This document shows positions 1 through 9,840 of a stretch of 64,000 nt of DNA, one piece after another. The position numbers and the translations under genes were made by a program. Origin of the DNA: CANIGN01 sp041391385 (GTDB taxonomy: Bacteria; Bdellovibrionota; UBA2428); assembly GCA_041391385.1 (NCBI GenBank), contig JAWKOD010000002.1, positions 372,001-436,000 on the forward strand, read 5' to 3'. The notes under the pieces are model-generated. The model was given only the letters and a program-made list of their open reading frames with translations, had not been told where the DNA came from and searched no databases. Each line of letters begins with the position of its first letter. The first letter of the stretch is position 1.

Positions 1-1831
1 GATGTATCTGCATATTCGAGTTTTGTTCTGGGTGCCTTAACTCCTGATGCAAAACATATGGCCTTTGTAGTTAAAGTAGGAGATGAGCTCCAGCTCATAC
101 GTGATGGAAAGAGAGTGCCCTTAAAGCTTTCAGACCCCAACTATATGACTTTTGCCGATGAAGCCGGAGGGCGCCTCATTCTACGAGCCGAGAAAGTACA
201 GCGTCTACGACGCAAATCAATGATGATATTTTTCCACTCACGAGAGTTAATGAGCAAAAACCTTTAAAAAAAGGAAAGGTATTTTTAAGTCTTAAAATTT
301 CACAATATTGGGACCCACGTGGCTTTTATGATGAGGACGAATATTTCCTTTGGTTAATGGTGAAGAAGTAAAAGATCCAGTATCGAAATTACCTGTCGTT
401 ATTTCACCTAGGGGCGTGATTTCGAACGTTACGTCAACATTTTCTATAGATCATGAAAATTATTTAGTTGTAGTGACTGACAAAGCTAAAAATAAAAAGC
501 TGCTTTTGAATATGAAGGAAGAGATTTTACCTCCTGATTATTCAGATATTTGGATGAACGAGGAGCCAGGCTCTGCGCAAATTACCGTGACTACAAAGAA
601 AAATGGGGATTCAAAATATATTTCTTATAGTTACGATAAAGGCGAGTTAAAGCTTTTGACGGATAAAGCTCCCGAGAGTTCTTCTGGAGTGAATAAAGTT
701 AAGTTTGTAAAGGATGGAGGCTATGCTTATTGTACTTATGGGGATAGGCGATTAAAAACCGAATTTGGTGAGACAATTCGAGTTCAAGAAAAAGCGAACT
801 TTTTTGTACAATCGAAAAGCAATCATAAGTATGTTTATTTTAATTCTTGGGGGGAGGAGTATGCCTCACTTGATATGTATTTGTTGTCTCATTTGTTCAC
901 TCTTGACAAAGATAGGGCAGTTTTAAACCCCGTTATCATTCGTGACGGAAACGGAAAGGAAATTAGTTTTGATTTTATTTCCGAAACCGTTTTTAACGAT
1001 GCTGAAGATTCTTACGCTTTTTTTGGATTAAAAAATGGAAAAATTTACTTCGTAAAAGATGGCGTTGTTGATTCTTCAATTCCTCCTCAAAGAGAAAGTG
1101 TCGATGAGAATATAAGAAGAAGAATTAAGGGAGATATCGTATTTGCCTCTGATCAAGTGTTTTGGTATTTGGGAGGTCGCTACTTCCCCTATACTTATTG
1201 GCTAGGAAATATACCACTTTACAGTTTTTCAAGATTCCATGAAAGGATTCAGAATTTAGAAAATAACAAAGATTTTTCGTTTGGAGTTATAAACTCGAGA
1301 ACTTTTCGCATTTTCAGCACTGATTCGATTTCTCTTCGTCTGCAAGCGCTCAAAAAATATCTAGTTGAGCGCACTGTTTCTGATTTCGAAAAAAACTCAA
1401 AAGAACTTCTTGAGAAATCTAAATTGAGTCAGATTGAACTTCTTTATTTACTTCGAAACACACTCTTTCACAGTTACAGTGATGGGGGCGAGACCCTAAG
1501 TAATTTGGAACTCGCCAAGAAAAAACTTATTGAAAACGCGGCACGCATTCCAGCACTCCCTATGCTTCGCAAGGAACGCATTGAATCTCTATTGGAGATT
1601 TTAAGATGGAGAGCGCAGTATAAAGCTGATAGCGCTTTCGAAGATTTAGAGGCTATTGCTGCTTCAGCGAATCGACATCATATTTCTGAAGTAATTATTG
1701 AGCGCTTAAGCGAGGAACGAGATTCCTCTATATGGACGCTCTTAAGTGCTGAAGAGCGACGTGTGAAAGCATTTTATTTAAAAACAGCTCAGAAGCTAAA
1801 TGGCGATATGCAAAGCGTGCGCGATTGGTAG
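1..1831 (+). pseudogene. Hypothetical protein gene, 5' end outside window, read through two frameshifts
   Basis: The coding signal enters at base 1 in frame 1 (to about 195-210), continues in frame 3 (about 195-345) and then in frame 2 to the stop at 1829-1831. Each join needs one missing base. The second is probably in the T run at 344-346, where one extra T makes the reading continuous (DEDEYF then PLVNGEEV). With both bases restored the frame is open for about 610 codons. The N-terminal two thirds is beta-rich with recurring FVKDG/LIRDGK-like strands, suggesting a propeller-like or WG-like fold. The last ~180 residues are charged and helical. I do not recognise the family. It may be a real pseudogene or an intact gene with sequence errors. 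Confidence 0.6.
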
Positions 1832-1929
1832 AGCGGCCAAAACAAGGCGAAACACTTTGATCTTATGGAGTATGCAAGTTGTTGACGTGGAGCGTTGAGA
1901 TCTCTATCTTTCGCTCCAAGGAGTGCATG

Positions 1930-2412
1930 ATGAATAAGTTTTTATTGTTTTTTAGTTTTATTTTTTCTTTGGGGTTATTTGCAGAAACAAGTGTAGTTGC
2001 AAGTGAGGAGTCTAGTGAGAGGCCCGCTACTGAAGTATCTGTAGGGTCAATTGTACAATTTAAAAAGTACACTGCGCAGTTCAATATTCCCGTAAAAGTT
2101 GTTGAGTCTTATATCGGGAGCGTTATTGGTGTTTCTGTTATTTATGTGAGCGTGGGTGGGCTTGAAGAGGAGACTGCTACGTGGAGACTCCCCAAGAATT
2201 TCTCAGACATAGAATCCATTCGCTTTAAAGCGATCGATGATTCTAATGTCTCAATTGTCACAGTTGTGGGATTTCTTCCAATTATAAGTGAAGAGGGTGT
2301 TTTAACGGGTCAGGAGAAAGTTAGCGTAGATGCAAAAATTAAGCTTTCAAAATCGAATGATCTTGTTTCAATTAACCCTGAGTTAGTTCTTGAAGTGACT
2401 AAGCCTCAATAA
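1930..2412 (+). CDS. Hypothetical secreted protein (about 160 aa)
   Basis: A short protein with an N-terminal signal peptide (NKFLLFFSFIFSLGLFA) followed by a beta-rich domain. AAGGAG at 1918-1923 sits at good distance from the second of two adjacent ATGs (1927 and 1930), so 1930 is preferred. It lies about 100 bases after the broken gene on the same strand and converges with the protease gene downstream. The mature part has no cysteines or motifs I recognise. It is predicted to be periplasmic or surface-exposed; function unknown. Confidence 0.6.
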   Translation: MNKFLLFFSFIFSLGLFAETSVVASEESSERPATEVSVGSIVQFKKYTAQFNIPVKVVESYIGSVIGVSVIYVSVGGLEEETATWRLPKNFSDIESIRFKAIDDSNVSIVTVVGFLPIISEEGVLTGQEKVSVDAKIKLSKSNDLVSINPELVLEVTKPQ

Positions 2413-2439
2413 GTTATTGATTGCTTTTTGTTGAGTCGT

Positions 2440-3408
2440 TTAGTGACCGTTTTTGAGAATGCCCTCGAAATGTGGAGCAATTCCCTTGAGGGCGCCTCTT
2501 CCAGAGATTGTGCTGTTACCCGCTATAAATATACCTACAACTTCTCCAGATTCATTGAGCACGGGTGAACCACTCTGACCGGGTAAACCATCGAGGTCCA
2601 TAATAATTAAATGTTGAGAGGCGAAACTATCGAGTGCATCTCGGTTTTGTTTTTGCTGAGGGGTTTCGTTGGGGCGAGCTTCTGAATAGGGAGTTACCAT
2701 TCCGATGGCTACACGTGAGCGTGTTTTAACGCCGCCATTACTGGTTGGGGCTCTGTATCCTGTGACGTTGGCATAGCCTACTGTAAAAACCCTTTGGTTA
2801 ATTTGGGGTTTTTGAGATGCGATGCGAAGAGCGCGAATAGCAAGGTTTCTGTTGAGTTTTAGTTTTGCGTAGTCAGAAGTGAGCTGCTTTAAATTATCAT
2901 CAATTACAAATTCATTGGCATGCCTTTTTTGAATGATATCGCCATTGCCTGCAAGGAGAAGTTCTACCTGGTCTTTGGAGTCTGTGCTGTCAAAAAGCTT
3001 TTCGCCATCTGAGTTGTAAAGTTCAAAACTAAGTTTTGATCCTAATTGGGGTTGAATCACGTGCTTGGCGGTCCAGAGGATTTTTCCGTCGTCTGTAAGA
3101 AAAGCAGAGCCATAGCTTTGAAAGTTGATTTCGCAAAAAGAGAGCCCTCGTTCTTTACAGCGTTTTACTTTTTCAATTGTTAAAAAGAGAATGAAATTCT
3201 CTCCGGGGTTACTGCGCAAATAAGTATCATAAGAAGCAGCGGCTATTTTTTGTGCGGGCTCACCCACAAGTACCATTTGCAAAACAGATTCGCCTGCTAT
3301 TTCAATCGCACCGGGAACTCGGGTGTCTTTAACTTTAAAAAGTCCTTCCTCGGCATTTAACAAGTTAAAGCAAGAAAATAGGAATAACAAAAAAGGGTAA
3401 CTTTTCAC
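2440..3408 (-). CDS. Secreted trypsin-like serine protease
   Basis: A 322-residue protein with a signal peptide (first ~19 residues) and a chymotrypsin/HtrA-type catalytic domain. The probable triad is His116 in WTAKHV, Asp179 in SDYAKLKL and Ser279 in PGQSGSPV, followed by the usual GEVVGIFIAGN strand. There is no PDZ domain, so it resembles short S1-type bacterial peptidases rather than full DegP. It should act in the periplasm or outside the cell on unknown substrates. It stands alone, convergent with the small secreted gene before it and divergent from the FG-GAP lipoprotein. Confidence 0.8.
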   Translation of the reverse strand: MKSYPFLLFLFSCFNLLNAEEGLFKVKDTRVPGAIEIAGESVLQMVLVGEPAQKIAAASYDTYLRSNPGENFILFLTIEKVKRCKERGLSFCEINFQSYGSAFLTDDGKILWTAKHVIQPQLGSKLSFELYNSDGEKLFDSTDSKDQVELLLAGNGDIIQKRHANEFVIDDNLKQLTSDYAKLKLNRNLAIRALRIASQKPQINQRVFTVGYANVTGYRAPTSNGGVKTRSRVAIGMVTPYSEARPNETPQQKQNRDALDSFASQHLIIMDLDGLPGQSGSPVLNESGEVVGIFIAGNSTISGRGALKGIAPHFEGILKNGH

Positions 3409-3489
3409 GATGAGTCTTTATCGGACTTAGGGACTTATTCTTGACGAAGTTAAGCTTAAGTTAAGGTGGCATAGCGTCGAGGTAGAAGT

Positions 3490-5979
3490 ATGGCTTCCTT
3501 TGGTATCATTAAGGCATACGCAGGAATGGCTACCTTGGTGTTTTTGAGTAGTTGCGGAAATTCTTCAGGAGCTAATGCAGCCCAGGCAATTGCGGGTACT
3601 AGTGAGTCGTCTTTTTTACTTCAATCAAGCGATGGGGTTTATTCTTTGCCCCCAAGCTCACATCAAGCAGATCAATATTTTGGCGCATCTGTGACCCTTG
3701 GAGATTTTAACGGAGACGGAGAAATGGATATGGCTGTAGGAGCGCCACTTGCGGATATCCCTCTTACGCTTATTACTGCAGCGGATACGGGTGCCGTTTA
3801 TGTCTATTACAGTGTAAGTTCTAAATCCTCTGATATCTCAGAAGCAGATTTAGTTTTAAGACAAGGGACTGATTTTAATTCGCAGTTCGGAACTGCTTTG
3901 CATGCAAGTGATATTGATGGTGATGGTTTTGATGATTTACTTATAGGTGCTCCTTATGATGATCGAGTAGGAGTCAACACTGGAAGTCTTTATTATTACA
4001 AAGGTAAGGCCGATGGTTTTTCCTCGGTGCCCAGTGAGATTTTTGATAACCCTACTTATACACTTAACAGTAGTTTTGGTTCAGCGATTATTCGTGCGGA
4101 TTTAGATGGCGATACTTATCCAGAGTTAATCGTGGGCGCTGAAGCGAATGACACGGGTGGGACCGATCGTGGGGGTTTTTGGATTTTTGCGGGAACTTCA
4201 CAAGGCCAATATAATTTTGCCTCAGGTCTTTTTATTCGCGATTCTTCTTTTGGAGCTACAAGTGACTTCTGTGGAAGGTCTTTGGGGGTTATTGATTACA
4301 ATGGAGATACAATTCCTGACATCGTCATGGGTTGCCCTAGGGACGATACAGCTGGAACAGATAGGGGCTCGTTTCGAATATTTTTAGGAAACTCGACTCC
4401 AGGTTCTTGGGTTACGAGTGCTACAATTGCTAGTGCTGAGATACCCAACCCCGCATCAACGGCGAATACAGATTACTTTGGAGATAGTCTGATAGTTGCG
4501 GATATAAATAATGATGGCACCGATGATTTGATTGTGGGGTCTTATCTTGCAAACTCAGGTATTACAGACAATGGCCTTGTCTATATATTTAATTCATTTA
4601 ATTCTTCAAACACAAGTGTTGATTTGATTGTTTCTCCGCCTTGGACACATACGAGTGCGCAACGTTTTGGAAGTGCTTTTGCTTTTGGAGATGTGAATGG
4701 AGATGGCTTCAATGATTTGTCGATTGGTGCAACGGGTGGAGAACTTCAAGGGTATCGTAGCGGACAAGTTGGTCAATTTTTTGCAGATTCGAATGGAGTT
4801 GTAAGTTTTGTCAGTCAGGACAGGTTTGTTACTTATGATTTTCATGCAGGCCCTGTGGCGGGTCGCTATAGTGCAAATTCTGATTTTGGTTCCGCTTTAT
4901 GTAAAATGGATTACAATCGTGATGGTATTGAGGATTTAATTGTTGGAAGTACTACTGACGATAGAAAGTATACAGACGACGGAAGTGTGAGTATTTACTT
5001 CTCTTCAAGTGACGGAAGTATAAGCGGCAAGCCTGATTTTGTACTTGTGAGTCCGACTCCTTTAATTTCGGCTCGTCAGTTTGGTTCCGCATGCTTGGGT
5101 ATGGATGTAAATGGCGATGGCATTACAGATCTTTTGGTGGGCGCGTCGCAGAATGATGATTTTGGTCTTCAGTCCGGTTCGGTTTATATATATTTAGGAA
5201 ATAGTACTTCGACAGATATCTTTCCAAGCTATCAAATTAATGGTCCTTCATTGTTAGCTTATTTGTTTGGTTCTTCATTGGCGGCAGGTGATTTAAATAA
5301 TGATGGCTTTGACGATTTGATTGTTGGTGCTAGTGGTGCAGATGTAGGCGGTACGGATAGGGGCGCTGTCTATGTTTATCAGTCAGATAATGTTACAGGC
5401 GCGATTAACTTTTCTTCGTATTCAACCTTTCAACATTCAGCTGCAGCAAACTCCGATTTCTTAGGCGCTTCGGTTTTGGCTTATGACTATGACGGAGACG
5501 GAGATGATGATTTACTCGCAGGAGCTCCTGGGGATAATGATGACGGGACAGATGCGGGTAAGGTTTATATATGGATTAATGCAGGCACAGCGGATACCTT
5601 GCTTGATAGTACGCATGATCAATTTTTATTGCACCCGGAGTCTAATTTAAATTCAGGCTTTGGTTCTGCGATGGCTAAGGGGCTCTATAGTAATGATACT
5701 TACCCTGATCTTTTTGTGGGTGCTTCGTTGGATGATATTTACGGGGCAAATTCCGGAGCCGTTTTTGCCTATACGGGCATTGCTTCTGGCATTCTTTCTA
5801 ATCCCAATATTTTTTATCCGCCAGATTTGCCAGCGAGAGCTGTGGGTGAAACATTTGGAGCGTCGATTCTAACTTTGGACTTGGATAAAGACGGCGTAAA
5901 TGATCTCATAGTTGGTGCGCCCCAAGATGATAATTTCGGTATTAATGCTGGAAGCGTTTACATTGATGCAAATCTTTAA
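3490..5979 (+). CDS. FG-GAP repeat (integrin-alpha-like) lipoprotein
   Basis: An 829-residue protein with a lipoprotein signal (LVFLSSCGNSS, Cys at about residue 22). Nearly the whole mature protein is made of twelve FG-GAP repeats of about 60-70 residues. Each has an FG-[AST]-[AS] start and a calcium-binding loop of the DxNxDGxxD type ending in DLIVGAP or a close variant. Examples are GDFNGDGEMDMAVGAP and SDIDGDGFDDLLIGAP. Such repeats fold as seven-bladed propellers in integrin alpha chains, so twelve could form more than one propeller or an unusual array. Repeats 3, 4 and 11 have weaker loops. It is probably a surface calcium-dependent adhesion or binding protein; the ligand cannot be told from sequence. 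Confidence 0.85.
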   Translation: MASFGIIKAYAGMATLVFLSSCGNSSGANAAQAIAGTSESSFLLQSSDGVYSLPPSSHQADQYFGASVTLGDFNGDGEMDMAVGAPLADIPLTLITAADTGAVYVYYSVSSKSSDISEADLVLRQGTDFNSQFGTALHASDIDGDGFDDLLIGAPYDDRVGVNTGSLYYYKGKADGFSSVPSEIFDNPTYTLNSSFGSAIIRADLDGDTYPELIVGAEANDTGGTDRGGFWIFAGTSQGQYNFASGLFIRDSSFGATSDFCGRSLGVIDYNGDTIPDIVMGCPRDDTAGTDRGSFRIFLGNSTPGSWVTSATIASAEIPNPASTANTDYFGDSLIVADINNDGTDDLIVGSYLANSGITDNGLVYIFNSFNSSNTSVDLIVSPPWTHTSAQRFGSAFAFGDVNGDGFNDLSIGATGGELQGYRSGQVGQFFADSNGVVSFVSQDRFVTYDFHAGPVAGRYSANSDFGSALCKMDYNRDGIEDLIVGSTTDDRKYTDDGSVSIYFSSSDGSISGKPDFVLVSPTPLISARQFGSACLGMDVNGDGITDLLVGASQNDDFGLQSGSVYIYLGNSTSTDIFPSYQINGPSLLAYLFGSSLAAGDLNNDGFDDLIVGASGADVGGTDRGAVYVYQSDNVTGAINFSSYSTFQHSAAANSDFLGASVLAYDYDGDGDDDLLAGAPGDNDDGTDAGKVYIWINAGTADTLLDSTHDQFLLHPESNLNSGFGSAMAKGLYSNDTYPDLFVGASLDDIYGANSGAVFAYTGIASGILSNPNIFYPPDLPARAVGETFGASILTLDLDKDGVNDLIVGAPQDDNFGINAGSVYIDANL

Positions 5980-5985
5980 ATTATT

Positions 5986-6855
5986 TTAAGCTTTAATGAC
6001 GAGATAATAAAAACCAATAAAATAAAAAACAAAGGCAAGGCCTAAATATTTACTGAATTTTGTCTTGCCTCTAGCCACTTCAAAGATAGCAGCAAAAACA
6101 GGTGTGATTCCTGAGAGTGAAACAAGGGTTGTAAGGTTGCCTCTTTTGACAGCACTAATCCAGAGAGTGAGCGAGAGAAAAGCGCCCAAAAATGAGGCTA
6201 CAATTGCGAGTCGTTTTTTGTGTGAATTGAGTTTGTTGAAATTCTCAATGAGCTTGACCTTTAAGAAAGGATTTAGAAGTAAAAAAGCAATAAAGGCACC
6301 GGCAGCTCTAAGAGCACATACGCTAAAAACACCATTTTCAGGTGCAACCCGAAAACCATAGCTTGTTATGACATTGGCAAGGCCATCGAGCAGAACTCCG
6401 CTAAATGCGAGCACTAGACCCGTAATTTCCCATCGACCCTCTATTTTGAGCTTTTCAAGGCTGAGGGTTATTACGCAGGCTACGAAAAAACAGATGGCGA
6501 TGAGCTTTTGGGGGCTTAGCTTTTCTCCAAAAAAGAGGTAGCTCCAGCAGGCTACAAAAAACGGGGCAAAGCTGAATATAAGTAGTGTTCGGGCGGAACC
6601 TATTTTTCCAAAGGCCTCACAGAGAAAATGGTCGGCAAGGAATAGGCCCAGTGCGCCACTCACCATAAAAAGGGGAATCGTGGAACGTATCATCCCATCT
6701 CGCATAAAGAGGCCTATGAGGAGAAAAAAGAAGGAGGCAACGGTTAATTTAAAGCAATTAATCCATTTGCCGGATACGGCTCGGGAGAAGTCTGCAAAGA
6801 GGGATGTCGCGTAAGAAAAAACTAAGCACGCGCTTAGGGCGAGTATGATGGGCAT
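5986..6855 (-). CDS. EamA/DMT-family transporter
   Basis: A 289-residue, very hydrophobic protein with about ten predicted membrane helices in two similar halves, as in the drug/metabolite transporter (EamA) superfamily. The second half has the typical pattern of an SGITPVFAAIFE helix. These proteins export small metabolites such as amino acids, nucleosides or drugs across the inner membrane; the substrate is not predictable here. It converges with the FG-GAP gene (6-base gap) and is divergent from the phn operon, with which it shares an intergenic region containing an inverted repeat. Confidence 0.8.
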   Translation of the reverse strand: MPIILALSACLVFSYATSLFADFSRAVSGKWINCFKLTVASFFFLLIGLFMRDGMIRSTIPLFMVSGALGLFLADHFLCEAFGKIGSARTLLIFSFAPFFVACWSYLFFGEKLSPQKLIAICFFVACVITLSLEKLKIEGRWEITGLVLAFSGVLLDGLANVITSYGFRVAPENGVFSVCALRAAGAFIAFLLLNPFLKVKLIENFNKLNSHKKRLAIVASFLGAFLSLTLWISAVKRGNLTTLVSLSGITPVFAAIFEVARGKTKFSKYLGLAFVFYFIGFYYLVIKA

Positions 6856-6901
6856 TCAGCTAGGGATGGAATCCTATATGGGATATACGCCCCGCACAAC
6901 G

Positions 6902-6952
6902 TATCAAATACACTTTAAATTGCTTATTATTTAACCCTTTTTGTGTTTGATA
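6902..6952. promoter_or_regulatory. Inverted repeat in the EamA/phnD divergent promoter region
   Basis: TATCAAATACAC (6902-6913) and GTGTTTGATA (6943-6952) form an inverted repeat with two extra bases in the left arm and a 29-base AT-rich centre. It lies between the two divergent genes, 32 bases before the phnD start. A regulator-binding site or a transcript stem is possible. No Pho box is evident. Confidence 0.35.
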
Positions 6953-6984
6953 AGTGGCTGGCCGCTCATTATGTCCTAAGGGGT

Positions 6985-7968
6985 ATGAAGAAGTTATTTG
7001 CCCTTCTAACCATAGCCCTTTTGGCCTCTTGCTCTGACGGTAAAGTGGGTTCAAAAGAACGCCCCTTTAGCATGTATTTTATACCCTCAGTAGACGCCCA
7101 AAAGCTTAACAACGTAAGTAGCGATATGGCTAAGTATGTGAGCAAGTATGTTTCACAAAAGCTGTATCAAAAAGATGAGGGCTTTTATGTAAAAGCTTCG
7201 GTTCCCACTAGTTACATTGCAGTGGTTGAAGCCTTTGGAACAAAAAAGGCAGACTTTGCGACCTTCAACACATTTTCTTATATTCTTACGCGAGACATTA
7301 AGAAGTATCCCATTGAGGCCGTCATTATTACTCTTCGCGGAGATGGAGAGAAAACTTATAAGGGACAAATTATTGCTCGAGCCGATAGCGGCATTAAAAC
7401 CTTAGAGGATCTTAAGGGGAAAACTTTTGCGTATACAGACGCAGCCTCAACTTCTGGGTTCATTCTTCCATCCAAGCTTTTGCGCGATAAGGGGATTGAG
7501 TTAAAGGACACGGTTTTTGCTCAAAAGCACGACAACGTTGTGACGATGGTTTACCAAAAACAAGTAGATGCGGGAGCGACTTATTATTCTAATCCCATAA
7601 CTGAAGAGCTTGAGGGTGGTAAGAAAGTTACGAAAATTACAGATGCGAGAGCACGCGTAATGACACAATTTCCAGACGTTGAGAAAGCCGTAAATATTAT
7701 TGGATACACTGAAGAGATTCCGAATGAGCCATGGGTTCTTCGCACAAATCTTTATGATGACCCTGCTGAAAATGAAAAAATTAAAGGTTACGTAGTTGAT
7801 GCTCTTCAAGCCTTTGGCGAAACAGCTGAGGGTCGTGTCGCTATTAAGGAACTCGCAACGGCGACAAGTCTTGAACGAGTAACGGATGCTACATATGAGG
7901 GAATTCGTCAGATTATTCTTGCGAATAAAGATCTCAACTTAGAAGAAATTGTAAAAAAAGGTAAATAG
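6985..7968 (+). CDS. phnD: Phosphate/phosphite/phosphonate-type ABC transporter substrate-binding lipoprotein
   Basis: A 327-residue binding protein of the PhnD/PtxB family. It starts with a lipoprotein signal ending in LLASC, so it is likely anchored in the periplasm. The TLEDLKGKTFAYTDAASTSG stretch and the ATYYSNPI region are characteristic of the family's ligand-binding cleft. The ATG at 6985 is chosen because it precedes the signal peptide and follows an AAGGGG ribosome site; an upstream in-frame start would add residues before the signal. It is the first gene of a three-gene importer. No phosphonate-degrading genes are nearby, so the ligand could be phosphate, phosphite or a phosphonate. 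Confidence 0.85.
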   Translation: MKKLFALLTIALLASCSDGKVGSKERPFSMYFIPSVDAQKLNNVSSDMAKYVSKYVSQKLYQKDEGFYVKASVPTSYIAVVEAFGTKKADFATFNTFSYILTRDIKKYPIEAVIITLRGDGEKTYKGQIIARADSGIKTLEDLKGKTFAYTDAASTSGFILPSKLLRDKGIELKDTVFAQKHDNVVTMVYQKQVDAGATYYSNPITEELEGGKKVTKITDARARVMTQFPDVEKAVNIIGYTEEIPNEPWVLRTNLYDDPAENEKIKGYVVDALQAFGETAEGRVAIKELATATSLERVTDATYEGIRQIILANKDLNLEEIVKKGK

Positions 7969-7992
7969 AAGGATGCAAGGCGGGGGCTTTTA

Positions 7993-8760
7993 ATGTCGAC
8001 AATTCTTGAGGTCAAAAACTTAAGTAAAATTTATGATGATGGCAGGCAAGCTCTCAATGATGTTTCTTTTAGTGTAAACAAAGGGGATTTCTTTGGGGTT
8101 ATTGGGTTAAGCGGGTCGGGTAAGTCCACACTCTTAAGGTGTATCAACCGATTGATTGAACCTACAGCAGGGCAAATTCTTTTTAACGGAGTGAATATTC
8201 CAGAACTCTCATTTGCAGATCTCAGGCAAACACGACGTAAGATCGGGATGATCTTTCAGCATTTTAATTTGATCCCAAGAAAATCAGTTATGACCAATGT
8301 TCTACTGGGCAAGTTGGGGACTGCTTCTTTGTATCAGGGGCTATTTGTAAAATTCTCCCAAGAAGACTTTGATTATGCGATGTTTCTCCTGGAGATTGTT
8401 GGACTTAAGGATAAGTGGAAGTACCGAGCAGATGAAATGAGCGGCGGACAAAAGCAACGTATTGCTATTGCTCGTAGCCTTATGCAAAGGCCTGATATCT
8501 TGTTGGCGGATGAGCCTGTGGCAAGTCTGGATCCTGCAACTTCACACAGCGTTATGGATTACTTTGAAAAGGTGAACAAAGAGATGGGGATTACTATTTT
8601 ATGTAACCTTCACTTTTTAAGTCTTGTTCGTCGTTACACTCCACGAGTTATTGCCCTAAAGGCGGGACAAAAGGTTTTTGAAGGAACAGCCGATGTTATT
8701 GACGAAGCCTGGTTCTCTCGTATTTACGGCGAAGACGCTAAAGAGGTACAAATCCGATGA
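7993..8760 (+). CDS. phnC: Phosphonate-type ABC transporter ATP-binding protein
   Basis: A 255-residue ATPase of the PhnC family. It has Walker A GLSGSGKST, Q-loop IFQHFNLIP, signature MSGGQKQRIAIARSL, Walker B ILLADEPVASLD and a switch His (NLHFLSL). It should power import through the PhnE-like permease, energising uptake of the ligand bound by the preceding lipoprotein. It begins 24 bases after phnD and overlaps phnE by four bases (ATGA), indicating a single transcript with coupled translation. Confidence 0.92.
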   Translation: MSTILEVKNLSKIYDDGRQALNDVSFSVNKGDFFGVIGLSGSGKSTLLRCINRLIEPTAGQILFNGVNIPELSFADLRQTRRKIGMIFQHFNLIPRKSVMTNVLLGKLGTASLYQGLFVKFSQEDFDYAMFLLEIVGLKDKWKYRADEMSGGQKQRIAIARSLMQRPDILLADEPVASLDPATSHSVMDYFEKVNKEMGITILCNLHFLSLVRRYTPRVIALKAGQKVFEGTADVIDEAWFSRIYGEDAKEVQIR

Positions 8761-9839
8761 TCGATATTTTTCAAAAGAAATTTGATGCCGAAAAAAGAAA
8801 AGCTTTTTGGGCTAGTTTTGTACTTGATACTTTTTTGATCTTTTATTTCTTGTTCATGTTTTACTTTTTTACGTTGTCCTTTTCGAACGATACAGAATTT
8901 GCAACTAAGAACATGGACTCGAATATACTCAGGTACTTTGGTCTTATTTCGGCGGTTGTTGCTCTTGCGTGGGGCAAGCTTGGGCGCAGTCCAGGTGTTT
9001 CTTTGATTTATCGCACAAACGGATATTTAAAGTCAGTCGTTCGCGATCAAGAAAAAAAGCTTTGGTGGCAAAAACCCTATTTAATCTTTTCGGTTATTAC
9101 GATGATTGGAACTTTGGTCTTGGGTGTTCAAATTACAGACGCCAGCTTTCGATCGCTTTTTAGCCAAGAGGGTCTCTTGGGAGCACAACGTATATTTAGT
9201 GCACTTTTGGCTCCCAATTGGAGCATTATTGGGTCTGTGCTCTCTGCAATGCTTGAGACAATTTTTATTGCGCTTTTGGCAACCTGCTTAGCTATCCCTT
9301 TTTCTTTTTTTGCATCGTTTTTCTGTGCAAGAAATTTGGTTAAGAACTCTCGATTTGGAACCTTTGCTTATTTCTTTTTGCGTACACTCTTTAACTTTAC
9401 CCGCTCAGTAGAGCCCGTTATTTGGGCAATCATTTTTTCTGTATGGGTAGGAATTGGACCTTTTGCGGGAATGTTGGCTTTGATGCTTCACTCGATGGCC
9501 TCGCTCGCAAAGCTTTATAGCGAGCAAATTGAAAACATTGATAACGGCCCGCTTGAAGCTATGGAAGCTACTGGTGGTGGCAAAATTCACGTTATCTGGC
9601 ATGCTGTTGTGCCACAAGTTTTGATGCCTTTTTTGTCTTACACGATTTATCGTTGGGACATTAATATTCGAATGGCTACTGTTATCGGTATCGTCGGTGG
9701 TGGTGGTGTGGGCGCTCTTTTGTTCCAATATCAAGGTCTCGCTCAGTGGAATGAAGTCGGCACAATTGTAATTGTTATTGCGGCTGTGGTTTGGGTTATG
9801 GATTTCCTAAGCGGTAAAATTAGAGAAGCTCTCGTTTAG
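8757..9839 (+). CDS. phnE: Phosphonate-type ABC transporter permease
   Basis: A 360-residue inner-membrane permease. The binding-protein-dependent transport (EAA) loop is EAMEATGGGKIHVIWHAVVP, which docks with the ATPase, followed by the IGIVGGGGVG motif typical of PhnE. The N-terminal ~120 residues carry two extra helices and a charged stretch, longer than minimal PhnE proteins of about 260-280 residues. It overlaps phnC by four bases and is followed one base later by a HAD phosphatase gene. Confidence 0.9.
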   Translation: MIDIFQKKFDAEKRKAFWASFVLDTFLIFYFLFMFYFFTLSFSNDTEFATKNMDSNILRYFGLISAVVALAWGKLGRSPGVSLIYRTNGYLKSVVRDQEKKLWWQKPYLIFSVITMIGTLVLGVQITDASFRSLFSQEGLLGAQRIFSALLAPNWSIIGSVLSAMLETIFIALLATCLAIPFSFFASFFCARNLVKNSRFGTFAYFFLRTLFNFTRSVEPVIWAIIFSVWVGIGPFAGMLALMLHSMASLAKLYSEQIENIDNGPLEAMEATGGGKIHVIWHAVVPQVLMPFLSYTIYRWDINIRMATVIGIVGGGGVGALLFQYQGLAQWNEVGTIVIVIAAVVWVMDFLSGKIREALV

Positions 9840-9840
9840 C

